From positions 62,001 to 126,000 of the forward strand of contig NZ_RJOB01000006.1 of assembly GCF_003943935.1 (NCBI RefSeq): a DNA stretch of 64,000 bases. Reading direction: 5' to 3'. The DNA is from Streptococcus mitis (GTDB lineage: Bacteria > Bacillota > Bacilli > Lactobacillales > Streptococcaceae). Position numbers and translations under genes: made by a program. This document shows positions 19,239 to 28,479 of the stretch, piece by piece (positions within the stretch are counted from its first letter, which is position 1; the number at the start of each line of letters is the position of its first letter). The notes beneath the pieces are model-generated. The model was given only the letters and a program-made list of their open reading frames with translations, had not been told where the DNA came from and did no database searches.

Positions 19239-19521
19239 AGAGCTCTCCGTACATTAGCGCAGAAGCTGCAGTTCCTCTATACTTGGTTTCTTCTCTTTTA
19301 ATAAAGCGAGCCAAGTTGAGCAACTCAGGTGCCGGATGTTTGGGATTTAGGAGCAATTCACGATTGACCAGGCCTGAGAGACGAACTGCCAGCAATTGCT
19401 CATTTGTAGTAGGCAGTTTTTTTGCAGTCTCTAAGAGAGCAGCAACTAAATCTTCACTCAAATCATGTCGAGCATGATTGTAAAGATCTTTTATAAGGCT
19501 TTCTAGGTTTGGTTCTACCAT
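19225..19521 (-). CDS. Small helical protein, possibly bacteriocin-immunity-like
   Basis: 98 residues, all predicted alpha-helical, with no signal peptide or membrane segment. The pattern (LIKDLYNHARHDLSEDL, AALLETAKKL, QLLAVRLSGLVNREL, PELLNLARFI) loosely resembles the four-helix EntA-immunity family, but I am not certain. I chose the ATG at 19521 because AGGGAGG lies 8-9 nt upstream; a GTG three codons earlier would overlap that RBS. It follows pepA by about 20 bp, so both are probably co-transcribed. The stop codon is inside the terminator stem. Confidence 0.8.
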   Translation of the reverse strand: MVEPNLESLIKDLYNHARHDLSEDLVAALLETAKKLPTTNEQLLAVRLSGLVNRELLLNPKHPAPELLNLARFIKREETKYRGTAASALMYGELFKML

Positions 19522-19541
19522 TCCTACCACCTCCCTTATGT

Positions 19542-20606
19542 TTAATAATTTTTAATCAAATCAACCGTTGAACGATCCAATTTCTTCACCAAGGCTTGTA
19601 AGAAAGCTTGCGCTTCTAAGAAGTCATCCATAGCGTAGAGGGTTTGGTGAGAGTGGATATAGCGAGCGCAGACACCGATGGTTGTAGATGGGACACCACC
19701 ATTTTTCAGATGGGCTGCGCCAGCGTCCGTTCCGCCTTTACCACAGTAGTATTGGTACTTGATACCAGCTTCCTCAGCCGTTGTCAAAAGGAAATCCTTC
19801 ATCCCTGGGAGAAGCAAGTGACCTGGATCGTAGAAACGAATCAAGGTTCCATCCCCAATCTTGCCTTGACCACCATAAACATCACCTGCTGGTGAGCAGT
19901 CAACTGCTAGAAAGACTTCTGGGTCAAACTTAGTTGTAGAAGTATGAGCACCACGAAGACCAACTTCTTCTTGGACGTTAGAACCCAGATAGAGTTCATT
20001 TCCCAGTTTTTGACCTGACAGGTTTTCTGCCAACTCGCTCACCATGAGAACCCCGTAGCGGTTGTCCCAAGCTTTTGAGATAATATTTTTTTCATTGGCT
20101 GTAAGGATTGCGCTACTATCAGGTACGATGGTATCACCGGGATGGATGCCAAAACTTTCTGCCTCAGCCTTGTCCGCAAACCCACCATCAAAGACAATAT
20201 CCGAAATAGTTGGCATGCTTGGTCCCCCCTTACCACGAGTCAAATGTGGAGGGACAGAGCCTGAAATCACAGGAATTTCACGACCATCACGTGTTAAGAG
20301 TTTGAAACGTTGGCTACTGACCACCATAGGATTCCAGCCACCGATTTCTACAACACGGAAGGTACCATCTGGCTTGATTTCGCTGACCATAAAACCAACT
20401 TCATCCATGTGAGAAGCGACCAAGACGCGCGGTGCATCTGCAGCTTCTGAATGTTTAATTCCGAAAATACCACCCAAGCCATCTGTCACCACTTCATCCA
20501 CGTGCGGTGTCAACTTTTCACGAAGATAGGCACGAACAGGTGCTTCATGACCTGAGATCGCAGCAAGTTCTGTTACTTCTTTGATTTTTGAAAATAATGT
20601 TGTCAT
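19542..20606 (-). CDS. pepA: Glutamyl aminopeptidase, M42 family
   Basis: This cytosolic metallo-aminopeptidase removes N-terminal Glu/Asp from peptides, and in the family assembles into a tetrahedral dodecamer. At 354 residues it is full length. Metal and catalytic motifs are visible: SHMDEVGFMV (His/Asp), the bridging-Asp region WDNRYG, VQEEVGLRGA with the catalytic Glu pair, DCSPAGD and the distal His in IHSHQTLY. RBS AAGGAAC precedes the ATG. It heads a two-gene unit. The role fits with the Ami and Ali peptide importers elsewhere in the window, as it processes imported peptides. Confidence 0.96.
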   Translation of the reverse strand: MTTLFSKIKEVTELAAISGHEAPVRAYLREKLTPHVDEVVTDGLGGIFGIKHSEAADAPRVLVASHMDEVGFMVSEIKPDGTFRVVEIGGWNPMVVSSQRFKLLTRDGREIPVISGSVPPHLTRGKGGPSMPTISDIVFDGGFADKAEAESFGIHPGDTIVPDSSAILTANEKNIISKAWDNRYGVLMVSELAENLSGQKLGNELYLGSNVQEEVGLRGAHTSTTKFDPEVFLAVDCSPAGDVYGGQGKIGDGTLIRFYDPGHLLLPGMKDFLLTTAEEAGIKYQYYCGKGGTDAGAAHLKNGGVPSTTIGVCARYIHSHQTLYAMDDFLEAQAFLQALVKKLDRSTVDLIKNY

Positions 20607-20841
20607 TTCAGTTCCTTCTTTCTTTCATCCATTTTACCACTTTTTATAGGAGAAGGATAGCAGGAAGGTAGATTTCTAAGTTAGTATCTTCGTCTTTCTC
20701 TATCTTAGAAAAAGATAGCATTCTCTTACATGTGGGGTGAAATTCAAGAAATATTCCAAGATTAACCAAATCATTAACTACCGAACAAAAAACAATCTAA
20801 TGCTATATTTGTTCATCTTTTATGGAATTCGCAGAAAATAG

Positions 20842-20870
20842 TTGACTTTGCCTTCTTATTTCTTTAAAAT
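20842..20870 (+). promoter_or_regulatory. galE promoter
   Basis: TTGACT (20842-20847), 17-nt spacer, TAAAAT (20865-20870). Confidence 0.85.
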
Positions 20871-20898
20871 AGTACAAAAATAGGAAAAGGAAAAAATC

Positions 20899-21897
20899 AT
20901 GACCAAAACAATTCTTGTTACAGGTGGGGCTGGCTACATTGGCTCCCATACCGTTAAAGCTCTTTTAAATGCTGGCTATCAGGTTCATGTTCTAGATAAT
21001 CTCTCTACAGGAAATCGTTCAGCTGTAGATAGTCGTGCTAGCTTTAAACAACTTGACGTTTATGATGCTAGTGCCTTAAAGGCTTACTTGGAAGAAAACA
21101 AGATTGACGCTGTTCTTCATTGTGCAGGTGAAATTGTTGTGAGCGAAAGTATTGAAAATCCAAGTAAATACTTCACTGCCAATGTTGCTGGTATGAATCA
21201 AGTTCTCAAAGTTTTATCTGAAGTTGGTATTCAAAAAATCATGTTCTCTTCAACTGCATCTCTCTATGGTAATAACTGTATTGACAAGCCAGCGACTGAA
21301 GATACCCTGCTCGACCCTGTCAACCCTTATGCAGAGACAAAACTGATGGGTGAACGAATGATTTACTGGATGGCCAATCGCTACGACTGGAAATATGTTA
21401 TTTTCCGTTACTTTAATGTTGCTGGAGCTGAAATGGATGCTTCAAACGGTCTGCGCGTAAAAAATCCAACTCACATCATTCCAAATATCAACAAGACCGC
21501 ATTGGGACAAAATGATAGCCTAAAAATATTTGGAGATGACTACGATACACGTGATGGTTCATGTATTCGGGATTACATTCATGTCTTGGACCTTGCACAG
21601 GCTCATGTTAAAGGAATGAACTACCTCTTTCAAGAAGATAGTTCTTCTCAAATCTTTAACTTAGGAACTGAAAAAGGCTATACTGTCAAAGAAATCTTTA
21701 AAACTGCTGAAGAATTACTGGATCAAAAAATCCCACACGAGATTGTTGCTCGTCGTGCAGGTGATCCAGCCAGCGTTCTAGCAGATGCATCAAAAGCTAA
21801 ACAATATCTTGACTGGCAGGCCAGCTACTCCCTCGAAGATATTATTTTATCAGACTATTATTGGCGGGTTAAAGAGGGTAAAAATATTTTGGAATAG
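20899..21897 (+). CDS. galE: UDP-glucose 4-epimerase
   Basis: It interconverts UDP-glucose and UDP-galactose (Leloir pathway; precursor supply for wall polysaccharides). The 332-residue extended SDR protein has the NAD-binding motif GGAGYIGSH at residues 9-17, the catalytic Ser in SSTASLYG near residue 118, and the YxxxK pair Y144 and K148 (PYAETK). RBS AGGAAAAGGA lies upstream of the ATG. It stands alone, not next to galK/galT, so it is probably expressed constitutively for sugar nucleotide supply. Some streptococci carry two galE paralogues, and I cannot tell which this is. Confidence 0.95.
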   Translation: MTKTILVTGGAGYIGSHTVKALLNAGYQVHVLDNLSTGNRSAVDSRASFKQLDVYDASALKAYLEENKIDAVLHCAGEIVVSESIENPSKYFTANVAGMNQVLKVLSEVGIQKIMFSSTASLYGNNCIDKPATEDTLLDPVNPYAETKLMGERMIYWMANRYDWKYVIFRYFNVAGAEMDASNGLRVKNPTHIIPNINKTALGQNDSLKIFGDDYDTRDGSCIRDYIHVLDLAQAHVKGMNYLFQEDSSSQIFNLGTEKGYTVKEIFKTAEELLDQKIPHEIVARRAGDPASVLADASKAKQYLDWQASYSLEDIILSDYYWRVKEGKNILE

Positions 21898-21923
21898 GAC
21901 AACAGAAACATCAATAATAAATA

Positions 21924-21977
21924 AAAACACAGATAGATGGCACTTAGTAAATACCAAGTATCATCTATCTGTGTTTT
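21924..21977. terminator. Bidirectional terminator between galE and yidD
   Basis: A perfect 16-bp stem AAAACACAGATAGATG/CATCTATCTGTGTTTT encloses a loop that itself folds (ACTTAGT/ACCAAGT). The T tract is better on the minus side (TTTTTATTTATT), ending the murI-yidD operon, but it also serves galE. Confidence 0.88.
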
Positions 21978-21995
21978 ATACATTAGAATACAATC

Positions 21996-22232
21996 TTACT
22001 TTGAATTTCTTTTCAAAGAAAAGTGGTCTGGGACAGGGTCCTTACCTGTTTTCGACCAGGGATGGCAACGTAAAATCCTCGCCAATCCCATCAAAACACC
22101 CTTAAAGCCATGTTTTTCAATAGCCTGAATCATGTAGTTTGAACAAGTCGGCTCAAAGCGACAAGAGGGTGGAAAGGCTGGTGAGATAAACCGTTGATAA
22201 AAGCGCACAGGCGCTATTAAAATTCGTTTCAT
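21996..22232 (-). CDS. yidD: Membrane protein insertion efficiency factor YidD
   Basis: A 78-residue peripheral inner-face protein associated with YidC-dependent membrane insertion. It shows the family core [23 protein letters not shown] (about residues 8-30) with the conserved cysteines, then [12 protein letters not shown] and LRCHPW. The ATG overlaps the stop codon of rluB by one base (TAATG). It is last in the murI-to-yidD operon and ends before a strong terminator. Confidence 0.95.
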   Translation of the reverse strand: MKRILIAPVRFYQRFISPAFPPSCRFEPTCSNYMIQAIEKHGFKGVLMGLARILRCHPWSKTGKDPVPDHFSLKRNSK

Positions 22233-22954
22233 TATTTCTTGGTTACAGCCATGGTGTGTAGTTGGCTGATTTCTTTTTTGTTAAGACGACGGGATTCACC
22301 TGGACGGAGACCTGTCAAGTCTAGGTGTCCAAAACGTGTCCGAGACAGCTTATCCACTTGTAGACCAACAGCTTCAAACATCTTTTTAACCTGATGGTTA
22401 CGCCCCTCGTGGATGGTCAATTGTACCACAGAACGATTTTTGACTGGATCCACTTTGAGAATTTCATAAACAGCTGGCTTGGTTTTCTTGCCATCAATCT
22501 CAAGTCCACGGGTCAAGGGGCGGAGATTATCCTTATTGGCAACACCTTTAACACGCGCGACATAAACCTTGTCAATCTCATTACGAGGGTGAATCATTTC
22601 ATCCGTAAAATCCCCATCATTGGTCAAAATCAAGACACCTGATGTATCCCAGTCCAAACGACCTACAGGGTAGATGCGCTCTTTCACGTTGGGCAAGAGG
22701 TCGACAACAGTCTTGCGGCCCTTGTCATCTGCCACACTGGAAATCACACCTCGTGGTTTGTTAAGCAGATAATAAACCTTTTCTTCGTTGTAGATAGGTT
22801 GACCTTCCACTTCGACCTTGTCGCCTGACTTGATGGTTGTTGCTAGTTCACGTACCACTTGGCCGTTAACAGTCACCAAACCTTGCTTGATCAGCTCTTC
22901 TGCTTTTCTCCTACTGGCCACACCTGCGTGGGCAATATACTTATTGATTCTCAT
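22232..22954 (-). CDS. rluB: 23S rRNA pseudouridine synthase, RluB/RsuA family
   Basis: 240 residues. An N-terminal S4 RNA-binding domain ([20 protein letters not shown]) is followed by the pseudouridine synthase core with the catalytic Asp in [19 protein letters not shown] and the [26 protein letters not shown] strand-loop. It isomerises uridine in 23S rRNA, probably in the peptidyl-transferase region as RluB does. The start overlaps the scpB end by 14 bp, indicating translational coupling in the operon. Confidence 0.93.
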   Translation of the reverse strand: MRINKYIAHAGVASRRKAEELIKQGLVTVNGQVVRELATTIKSGDKVEVEGQPIYNEEKVYYLLNKPRGVISSVADDKGRKTVVDLLPNVKERIYPVGRLDWDTSGVLILTNDGDFTDEMIHPRNEIDKVYVARVKGVANKDNLRPLTRGLEIDGKKTKPAVYEILKVDPVKNRSVVQLTIHEGRNHQVKKMFEAVGLQVDKLSRTRFGHLDLTGLRPGESRRLNKKEISQLHTMAVTKK

Positions 22955-23510
22955 CTTCTTCTATCCTTTCACCAAATAATTGGCTTTCTTGGGCTTGAAT
23001 CTCAAGCTCATCAATCACTGGTAATTCTTCCAAATGGTTAATTCCCATGTAATCTAGGAAATAATCCGTAGTCACATAGAGGTTGGGGCGCCCCAACACT
23101 TCTTTTTTCCCGTCTTCCTTTATCAGGTCAAAAGCCTGCAATTTTACCAAGGCCCCACTCGAGTTGACCCCACGGATGGCATCAATTTCTATCCGAGTAA
23201 TGGGCTGCTTGTAGGCAATGATGGACAAGGTCTCAAGGGCAGCCCGAGACAAGCTCTGGTTGATAGGTGCCTTAGAGTATTCCTTCAAAATCTCTGCAAA
23301 TTGAGGCTTGGTCACCAATCTATAAGCGCCCCCTGTCTCAATCAGAGCCAAACTGGAATCTGGGTCCTTTTCATACTTCTGGGCTAATTTTTCTAAACTC
23401 TGTTGGATGCCTGTCGGTGGCAGAGAGAGGAGTTCAGCTAACTGGCGGACTCTAATCCCATCTTCACCCGCTACAAATAAGAGCGCTTCTATTTTTGCTA
23501 AAGTACTCAT
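22941..23510 (-). CDS. scpB: Segregation and condensation protein B
   Basis: A 189-residue kleisin-associated subunit of the SMC-ScpA-ScpB condensin, which organises newly replicated origins. It has two winged-helix domains: residues about 1-80 ([23 protein letters not shown]) and about 85-165 ([27 protein letters not shown]). It lies 18 bp after scpA and overlaps rluB, the standard scpA-scpB-rluB order of streptococci. Confidence 0.96.
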   Translation of the reverse strand: MSTLAKIEALLFVAGEDGIRVRQLAELLSLPPTGIQQSLEKLAQKYEKDPDSSLALIETGGAYRLVTKPQFAEILKEYSKAPINQSLSRAALETLSIIAYKQPITRIEIDAIRGVNSSGALVKLQAFDLIKEDGKKEVLGRPNLYVTTDYFLDYMGINHLEELPVIDELEIQAQESQLFGERIEEDENQ

Positions 23511-23528
23511 CTTTCCTCTCTATCAAGT

Positions 23529-24257
23529 CTAGCTTTGGGACACTTGACTTTCTTCCTTCTTTTCCATGAGATAGATATCTCCGAAACTCTCCTCTTGCAC
23601 GAGGATCAGCTCCTGGGTTTTGATTAACTCTAGGGTTGCCAAAAAGAGGGTAATGACCTCTTGGACATTCTGAGCTTCCTTGAACAAATCCTGCAAGCGC
23701 AACTGATCTCGTCCAACCAAGGACTCTTTTACGATAACCATCATGTCCTCAATCTTATACTCATCCCGCAAGATAGTCGTGTGATTTTGTGCAAACTCTT
23801 CTTTTTTCTTAGCTAAGATATTGGAAAAAGCCAAAAAGAGATCAATGGTCGTCTTGTCATGCACAAGCTCCGCATCTTCGTAAATCAACTCTGTCGGCGC
23901 TTTGGAATAATACTGGGCCCGATCTTGGTGCTTGGCTTCCAAGTGCTCCCCCAAGAGCTTGAACTTGCGGTATTCTTCGATTTGGGAAAGAAGATCCTGC
24001 TCTAGGTCATCCTCCAAGTCTGTCACTTCTGCTACCTTTGGAAGTAGTTTGCGACTCTTGATCAGCATGAGCTGACTGGCCATGACCATATACTCTCCCG
24101 TCACTTCCAGACGCATGGCCTGCAGGGTTGAGACATAGGCTAGATACTGTTCGATGACTTCTGTGATAGGCACATCGTAGATATCCATCTGGTACTTAGA
24201 AACCAGGTGCAAGAGCAAGTCCAGGGGCCCTTCAAAATCTTTTAATTTAATATCCAT
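23529..24257 (-). CDS. scpA: Segregation and condensation protein A (kleisin)
   Basis: The 242-residue kleisin bridges the SMC heads. The N-terminal part ([27 protein letters not shown]) is the SMC-neck-binding helix region, the acidic middle ([25 protein letters not shown]) is the linker that binds ScpB, and the C-terminal winged helix follows. The ATG shares one base with the stop codon of the preceding xerD-like gene. Confidence 0.96.
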   Translation of the reverse strand: MDIKLKDFEGPLDLLLHLVSKYQMDIYDVPITEVIEQYLAYVSTLQAMRLEVTGEYMVMASQLMLIKSRKLLPKVAEVTDLEDDLEQDLLSQIEEYRKFKLLGEHLEAKHQDRAQYYSKAPTELIYEDAELVHDKTTIDLFLAFSNILAKKKEEFAQNHTTILRDEYKIEDMMVIVKESLVGRDQLRLQDLFKEAQNVQEVITLFLATLELIKTQELILVQEESFGDIYLMEKKEESQVSQS

Positions 24258-24991
24258 TATCTATATTTTTCTAAGGTCAGGACTGTTTTTAATCCTAATT
24301 TTTTTGCAATTTCGTACAAATCGACCTTGTTTTCTATTTGTCGTAGAATGAACTGTTCCCGCAAGGCTTGGGCTGATAAGGCCGGAAAACCTTTCTCCTT
24401 GACAAAGGATTCTAGCTGACGAAAGGCCCACTGACGAGAATAGGCTTTCCCTCCTCTTTCAAAAAGATAGGTTTGCCCCATAAAGGGTTCCAATTCTGAA
24501 AGTAAGGTTGTGGGAATGCTAACAATCCTCTGTTGGAAAGCCTTCTTGATTCGCAACACCTGAAAATCCGTATTGATATCCTCAACCTTGAGAGCTAAAA
24601 TCTCACTCGGCAAGAGGCCCATTTCTAGGATTAAGAGCGCCAGCAAGCGCCCCTCTGGAAAGTCGCTTTCCGGCCAAAAAGAGGCTAGGTCTAGAATTTC
24701 TGGCTTTTCTGTCTTCTTTTCAGCTTGTTTGGCTAACTCCAAACGGAAAAAGCTGTCCACTTCTCCTTTTTGATAGAGAAAGTAGAGAAATTGATTACAG
24801 GCCGAAATCTTTCGCTTCTGGGCGCTGATTTTTAGATTAGCTAGCTGGGATTGATAAATCTTGAGACTAGTCTCCGAAATCCGCTCGCCTATAATGTCTA
24901 AAAATTGTTCCAGATCATACTTATAGGACTGCTTGGAATTGGCAGATAAGCCCTGCTTTTCCTCTAAAAAGACTGAAATCCTGTCTCTCAT
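24257..24991 (-). CDS. xerD: XerD-like protein with degraded recombinase site
   Basis: 244 residues with a tyrosine-recombinase fold: an N-terminal SAM-like domain (residues about 1-85) and a catalytic-type domain. The key residues are changed. The first Arg of the RKHRH-Y set is replaced ([12 protein letters not shown] instead of TGLRxSEL), and the HxxR box reads SAQALREQF with Gln for His. A C-terminal Tyr survives in LEKYR. Strand exchange is therefore unlikely; streptococcal dimer resolution is done by XerS. I chose the ATG at 24991 because it overlaps the upstream stop (ATGA); another ATG lies two codons earlier. The link to scpAB hints at a chromosome-related role, which is inference. 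Confidence 0.92.
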   Translation of the reverse strand: MRDRISVFLEEKQGLSANSKQSYKYDLEQFLDIIGERISETSLKIYQSQLANLKISAQKRKISACNQFLYFLYQKGEVDSFFRLELAKQAEKKTEKPEILDLASFWPESDFPEGRLLALLILEMGLLPSEILALKVEDINTDFQVLRIKKAFQQRIVSIPTTLLSELEPFMGQTYLFERGGKAYSRQWAFRQLESFVKEKGFPALSAQALREQFILRQIENKVDLYEIAKKLGLKTVLTLEKYR

Positions 24992-25449
24992 TTGCATCGA
25001 ATCTCATATTCCTTACTAAAGTCATGCAAGAGGGCATTGACTGCCTTGAGGATGGACTTGCGCGTGATAATCCCTTGGAAAATACCTTCTGCGTCCACAA
25101 CCGGTAAGAAAGACTCATCTACCAGCTTGTGCAGGACCTCCGTAATGGTAAAATCTGGCGAGACCACCGCTACGTCCGTTTTGGTCATATGAACAATATC
25201 CGTGTCTGCCATGATTTCTTGACTCAAGTCATGCTCCATCTGATAAGCCATAATATCTCTGAGCCCAATCGTCCCAACAAACTGTTTTTCATCTGTCACA
25301 ACAGGAACACGGGTATAGGTCATCTGACTGAGCAAGAGGGTCGCGTGATCCGCATTGTGGGTATCAATCAACACGGCTAGATTTTCAGCAGGGGTCAAAA
25401 AAGTTTCCTCCTGCCCCAACAAGAAAGTCTCAAACTCCTTGGCAATCAT
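24988..25449 (-). CDS. cbpB: CBS-domain protein, CbpB/DarB-like
   Basis: 153 residues made almost entirely of a CBS pair (residues about 20-75 with YTRVPVVTDEKQFVGTIGLRDI, and about 85-140 with ESFLPVVDAEGIFQGIITRKSIL). It resembles the stand-alone CBS proteins CbpB/DarB (YkuL) that bind cyclic di-AMP and act on Rel/pyruvate carboxylase in other Firmicutes. Binding here is inferred from the family. It overlaps the phosphoesterase gene by 4 bp and the xerD-like gene by 4 bp. Confidence 0.88.
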   Translation of the reverse strand: MIAKEFETFLLGQEETFLTPAENLAVLIDTHNADHATLLLSQMTYTRVPVVTDEKQFVGTIGLRDIMAYQMEHDLSQEIMADTDIVHMTKTDVAVVSPDFTITEVLHKLVDESFLPVVDAEGIFQGIITRKSILKAVNALLHDFSKEYEIRCK

Positions 25450-25967
25450 CGGCTAAACTCCTTGGACAAGCCCGGATAAACCTCATGGTTTCGTGTCAAA
25501 AAGTCCACTTTAAAATAACTATCATCAATCTCCACACGAGCATAGAGACATTCTCTGATGCTCCCACGCGGTTGACTGATGGAACCTGGATTTAGAAAGA
25601 GGGTCTTGCCTTCCATCCAAGCGCTTGGCACATGCAAGTGACCATAAAGACAGATATCGGCCTCTTCTTCCTGAGCCCAGTAGTCCAACTTTTGAAAGTT
25701 GAAATTAATGTCAAACAGGTGACCATGGGTTTGGATAATCTTGGTCGAACCAAGCTCAGTCACCAAACGTTCTGGGTAGCCTGCATAGAAGTCCATATTC
25801 CCTTTAACAACACGGATTCCCTTCCAAAGTGGAGAATCAGGACGCAGTTCAGAATCTCCGTTATGAAAAACGGCGTCAACTTTGCCCACATAGCGATCAC
25901 GGATTTCTTCCACAATCAAGCTATCGCCATGGGAATCGCTCATTACAATGATGGTTTGCTTTGCCAT
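25446..25967 (-). CDS. YfcE/MJ0936-type phosphodiesterase
   Basis: A 173-residue calcineurin-like metallophosphoesterase. All family metal motifs are present: MSDSHGD (residues 9-15), [18 protein letters not shown] (GNCD position as GNMD), HGHLF and LYGHLHVP. The family hydrolyses phosphodiester bonds with Mn2+; the cellular substrate is unknown. It overlaps rdgB by 25 bp and the CBS gene by 4 bp in the operon. Confidence 0.92.
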   Translation of the reverse strand: MAKQTIIVMSDSHGDSLIVEEIRDRYVGKVDAVFHNGDSELRPDSPLWKGIRVVKGNMDFYAGYPERLVTELGSTKIIQTHGHLFDINFNFQKLDYWAQEEEADICLYGHLHVPSAWMEGKTLFLNPGSISQPRGSIRECLYARVEIDDSYFKVDFLTRNHEVYPGLSKEFSR

Positions 25968-26914
25968 GATGGAAATACCTCCAAAAGTTTCTTAACAGCT
26001 AAGGCACGATGAGATTGACTATTTTTTTCTTCAAGGGTTAATTCAGCTGATGACTTGCCTGTCTCTCCTACAAGGAAGAGAGGATCGTAACCAAATCCAT
26101 TTTCACCCTTAGGTTCAAAGTTAATGTAGCCTGGCCAGTCTGCTTCAACAACCAAGCTTTCCTTGTTTGGACTGGCCACGACTAGGGTTGTATGGAATTG
26201 AGCCGAGCGGTCCTTGAGTTCAAAGACCATGGCCAATTCGTGCAAGAGTTTAGCATTGTTTTCACGGTCAGTTGCTCCCACACCTGCGAAACGAGCTGAC
26301 CAGACGCCTGGCAAGCCACCAAGGACATCGACTTTCAGTCCAGAATCATCTGCCAAAACCATCTTGCCCGTTAATTGAGAAATAGTTTCTGCCTTAAGGC
26401 GGGCATTTTCTTCGAAGGTCATGCCTGTTTCTGCTACTTCAGGTAGGTCAGGATAGTCATTGAGATTTTCCACATCGTAGCCTAGCTTGTCAAAGATAGC
26501 TCGAAATTCCTTGGTCTTGCCCTCGTTACGAGTCGCAATCAACAAGGTTTCTCTGACCTTATTTGTTTCAAAGAAATCATGAACATTGACCCCTTCTTTG
26601 GGCAATTCCACATACAAGAGTTGGCCATTTTCAACCAAAAGCAAAGCTCCCTGACGTTGGATGACTTCTAGATTGCGACCTGCTTCTTGGTTTAGTATAT
26701 CTACCACAAAAGACAATAAACGGTAGCGAGAACCATAGCGTAAAACAGTAACTGAAATCGGGAAACCTCGTTCCTCGTCTCGAAAGATTTTGGCCAATCC
26801 AACCAGAGGGAAATCCAAGTCTTCATCAGTCAGCGTCCGGACGCCACCAAAAATACTATAGGACCCGACATACCAGTCCTGGTCATCCTTGTATTCATAA
26901 ATTTTATTTGTCAT
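25943..26914 (-). CDS. rdgB: RdgB/HAM1 nucleoside-triphosphatase with extra N-terminal domain
   Basis: 323 residues. The C-terminal about 195 residues are the ITP/XTP pyrophosphatase that removes deaminated purine nucleotides, with [17 protein letters not shown] (nucleotide loop), [46 protein letters not shown] and [10 protein letters not shown]. Residues about 1-125 form a separate domain ([17 protein letters not shown]) typical of streptococcal RdgB and absent from most bacteria. I chose the ATG at 26914 because it overlaps the murI stop as ATGA; the longer reading frame upstream runs inside murI. Confidence 0.93.
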   Translation of the reverse strand: MTNKIYEYKDDQDWYVGSYSIFGGVRTLTDEDLDFPLVGLAKIFRDEERGFPISVTVLRYGSRYRLLSFVVDILNQEAGRNLEVIQRQGALLLVENGQLLYVELPKEGVNVHDFFETNKVRETLLIATRNEGKTKEFRAIFDKLGYDVENLNDYPDLPEVAETGMTFEENARLKAETISQLTGKMVLADDSGLKVDVLGGLPGVWSARFAGVGATDRENNAKLLHELAMVFELKDRSAQFHTTLVVASPNKESLVVEADWPGYINFEPKGENGFGYDPLFLVGETGKSSAELTLEEKNSQSHRALAVKKLLEVFPSWQSKPSL

Positions 26915-27705
26915 AATTCTACATGCTCCACATGAATTTCTTTTTCCAGCCATTCTTCACCTATTTGGGCAAAACTTTGGCTGCTAGCTGTTGTGTAAAA
27001 ACGGTGTTGGAGTGGTCCAGCATCGCGACCACGATTGATTTCAAAATAATTGAGTAAGACTGAGATATCCCGTACGCACTCTGCCCCACTATCAATGAGC
27101 TGAACCTTTGGCCCCATGACATTTTGAATAATGGGTCTGAGAAGTGGATAATGGGTACAGCCCAAAATCAGGCTATCCACCTTTCCTACCAAGGGACGCA
27201 GAGTTTCATAAACCACTTTCTTGGTGACACTGGTTGACAGGGCACCTGACTCCACCAAGGGGGCAAACTTGGGACAGGCCAAACTCTCCACCTGTAAGTC
27301 CGGATCTAGATCATGAATTTTCTGACGGTAAATGTCTGATTGGACCGTCATAGGGGTTCCAATTACCCCGATTTTCCCACCTTGACTGGACTTGATGGCT
27401 GCCGAAGCTCCTGGCAAAATCACACCTAGAACAGGAATGTCTAGTTGAGCCTTGATTTCTTCCCAGACGACGGCAGTCGCAGTATTACAAGCAATGACAA
27501 TCATTTTGACATCCTTGGTCAAAAGAAAGTTGACCAACTGCCAAGTATATTCACGAATTTGCTCAGCAGGACGGGGCCCGTAAGGCGCCCGTGCCGAATC
27601 TCCAATATAGACGATTTCTTCATGGGGAAGCTGGCGCATAAGCTCGCGCACAACGGTCAAGCCCCCGACACCCGAATCCAAAAAACCAATCGGTCGATTA
27701 TCCAT
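26911..27705 (-). CDS. murI: Glutamate racemase
   Basis: It makes D-glutamate for peptidoglycan without a cofactor. The 264-residue protein has the two halves of the active site: [13 protein letters not shown] (Asp10) with ACNTATA (Cys73), and the second cysteine in LGCTHYPLL. It opens the overlapping nine-gene operon that runs to yidD. A clear -35/-10 pair upstream was not found; RBS AGAAGA is modest. Confidence 0.96.
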   Translation of the reverse strand: MDNRPIGFLDSGVGGLTVVRELMRQLPHEEIVYIGDSARAPYGPRPAEQIREYTWQLVNFLLTKDVKMIVIACNTATAVVWEEIKAQLDIPVLGVILPGASAAIKSSQGGKIGVIGTPMTVQSDIYRQKIHDLDPDLQVESLACPKFAPLVESGALSTSVTKKVVYETLRPLVGKVDSLILGCTHYPLLRPIIQNVMGPKVQLIDSGAECVRDISVLLNYFEINRGRDAGPLQHRFYTTASSQSFAQIGEEWLEKEIHVEHVEL

Positions 27706-27871
27706 ACAGTCTTCTTTCTAGTCTTTTTTCTGATTGATAGTTCATTATGATTACCGTTCCTTATGAACTGAATGACAGCTTCATCAACAACTATCTCTCT
27801 TAATCATAATCAAATATCAATAGAATGCAAGGAAAAAGTCTCATCCCTAAACCCTTAGCCAACATAGTGAG

Positions 27872-27897
27872 AAGTCTGGAACTTTCATCCCAGACTT
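27872..27897 (-). terminator. Hairpin after yneF
   Basis: AAGTCTGG ... CCAGACTT stem; the T-rich side is on the plus strand (TTTTCCTTATTT), so termination of the minus-strand yneF mRNA is uncertain. Confidence 0.45.
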
Positions 27898-27905
27898 TTC
27901 CTTAT

Positions 27906-28154
27906 TTATTTTTTCTTTTTATTGTTAGCAAGGGCTGCTTTTTGTTGGCGGATGATTTGGTGGTAAACTTGTTGTACCTTAGCTTCGCTTGGTTTTTGAC
28001 CATTTGCACTCAAAAGAGTACGAACTGCTTCAGCATTCAAACGTGGGTTGTCAGCGAATTCTTTTTCAATTTGCTTACGAACCAAGTACATTCCTCCCAG
28101 TGCTCCTCCTAGAAAAGCTAGCACAATCAATACAATTGCTAAAAGTAAATCCAT
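27906..28154 (-). CDS. yneF: UPF0154 (YneF) membrane protein
   Basis: An 82-residue single-pass protein: an N-terminal hydrophobic segment ([23 protein letters not shown], residues 3-25) and a cytoplasmic basic tail with [31 protein letters not shown]. This is the conserved UPF0154 layout; function is unknown. I chose the ATG at 28154 because AGGAG lies 8 nt upstream; the longer frame has no RBS. Confidence 0.93.
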
Positions 28155-28296
28155 TATATTTCTCCTGTTTCTTTTTGAGTCTCTTTCATTATACCACAAA
28201 CTAGGCACCCTGACCAGTTTGTTTTACGCTTTCAGGGAGGGAATAGACAGCAAAAAGAACCCTGATTTTCTGCAAAAGAGGGCTCCTTACTGAGTT

Positions 28297-28410
28297 TATA
28301 CTCAATGAAAATCAAAGAGCAAACTAGGAAGCTAGCCGCAGGCTGCTCAAAACACTGTTTTGAGGTTGCAGATAGAGCTGACGTGGTTTGAAGAGATTTT
28401 AGAAAAGTAT
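28297..28410 (+). repeat. BOX element, boxA-boxC type
   Basis: Runs from tatactcaatgaaaatcaaa to gaagagattttagaaaagta; the boxC end is slightly diverged. It sits in the spacer between yneF and the TrpXYZ-type operon. Confidence 0.9.
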
Positions 28411-28444
28411 CAATTTCATATTTCTACCTATCCATTCATACTAA

Positions 28445-28477
28445 TAAAAGACTGAAACACTAGATTTCAGCCTTTTT
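28445..28477 (-). terminator. Terminator of TrpXYZ-type operon
   Basis: Minus strand AAAGGCTGAAATC-TAGT-GTTTCAGTCTTTT, directly after the ATPase gene stop. Confidence 0.8.
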
Positions 28478-28479
28478 CT

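Larger units (their letters stand above)
28155..28479. other. 325-bp spacer with BOX element
   Basis: Contains the yneF 5' region, a BOX element (28297-28410) and the terminator of the ABC operon. No gene seen. Confidence 0.75.

Noticed and set aside
24257..24991. Active XerC/D recombinase or integrase of a mobile element
   Set aside because: Catalytic Arg and His are missing and the gene is part of a conserved housekeeping operon with no attachment sites nearby.
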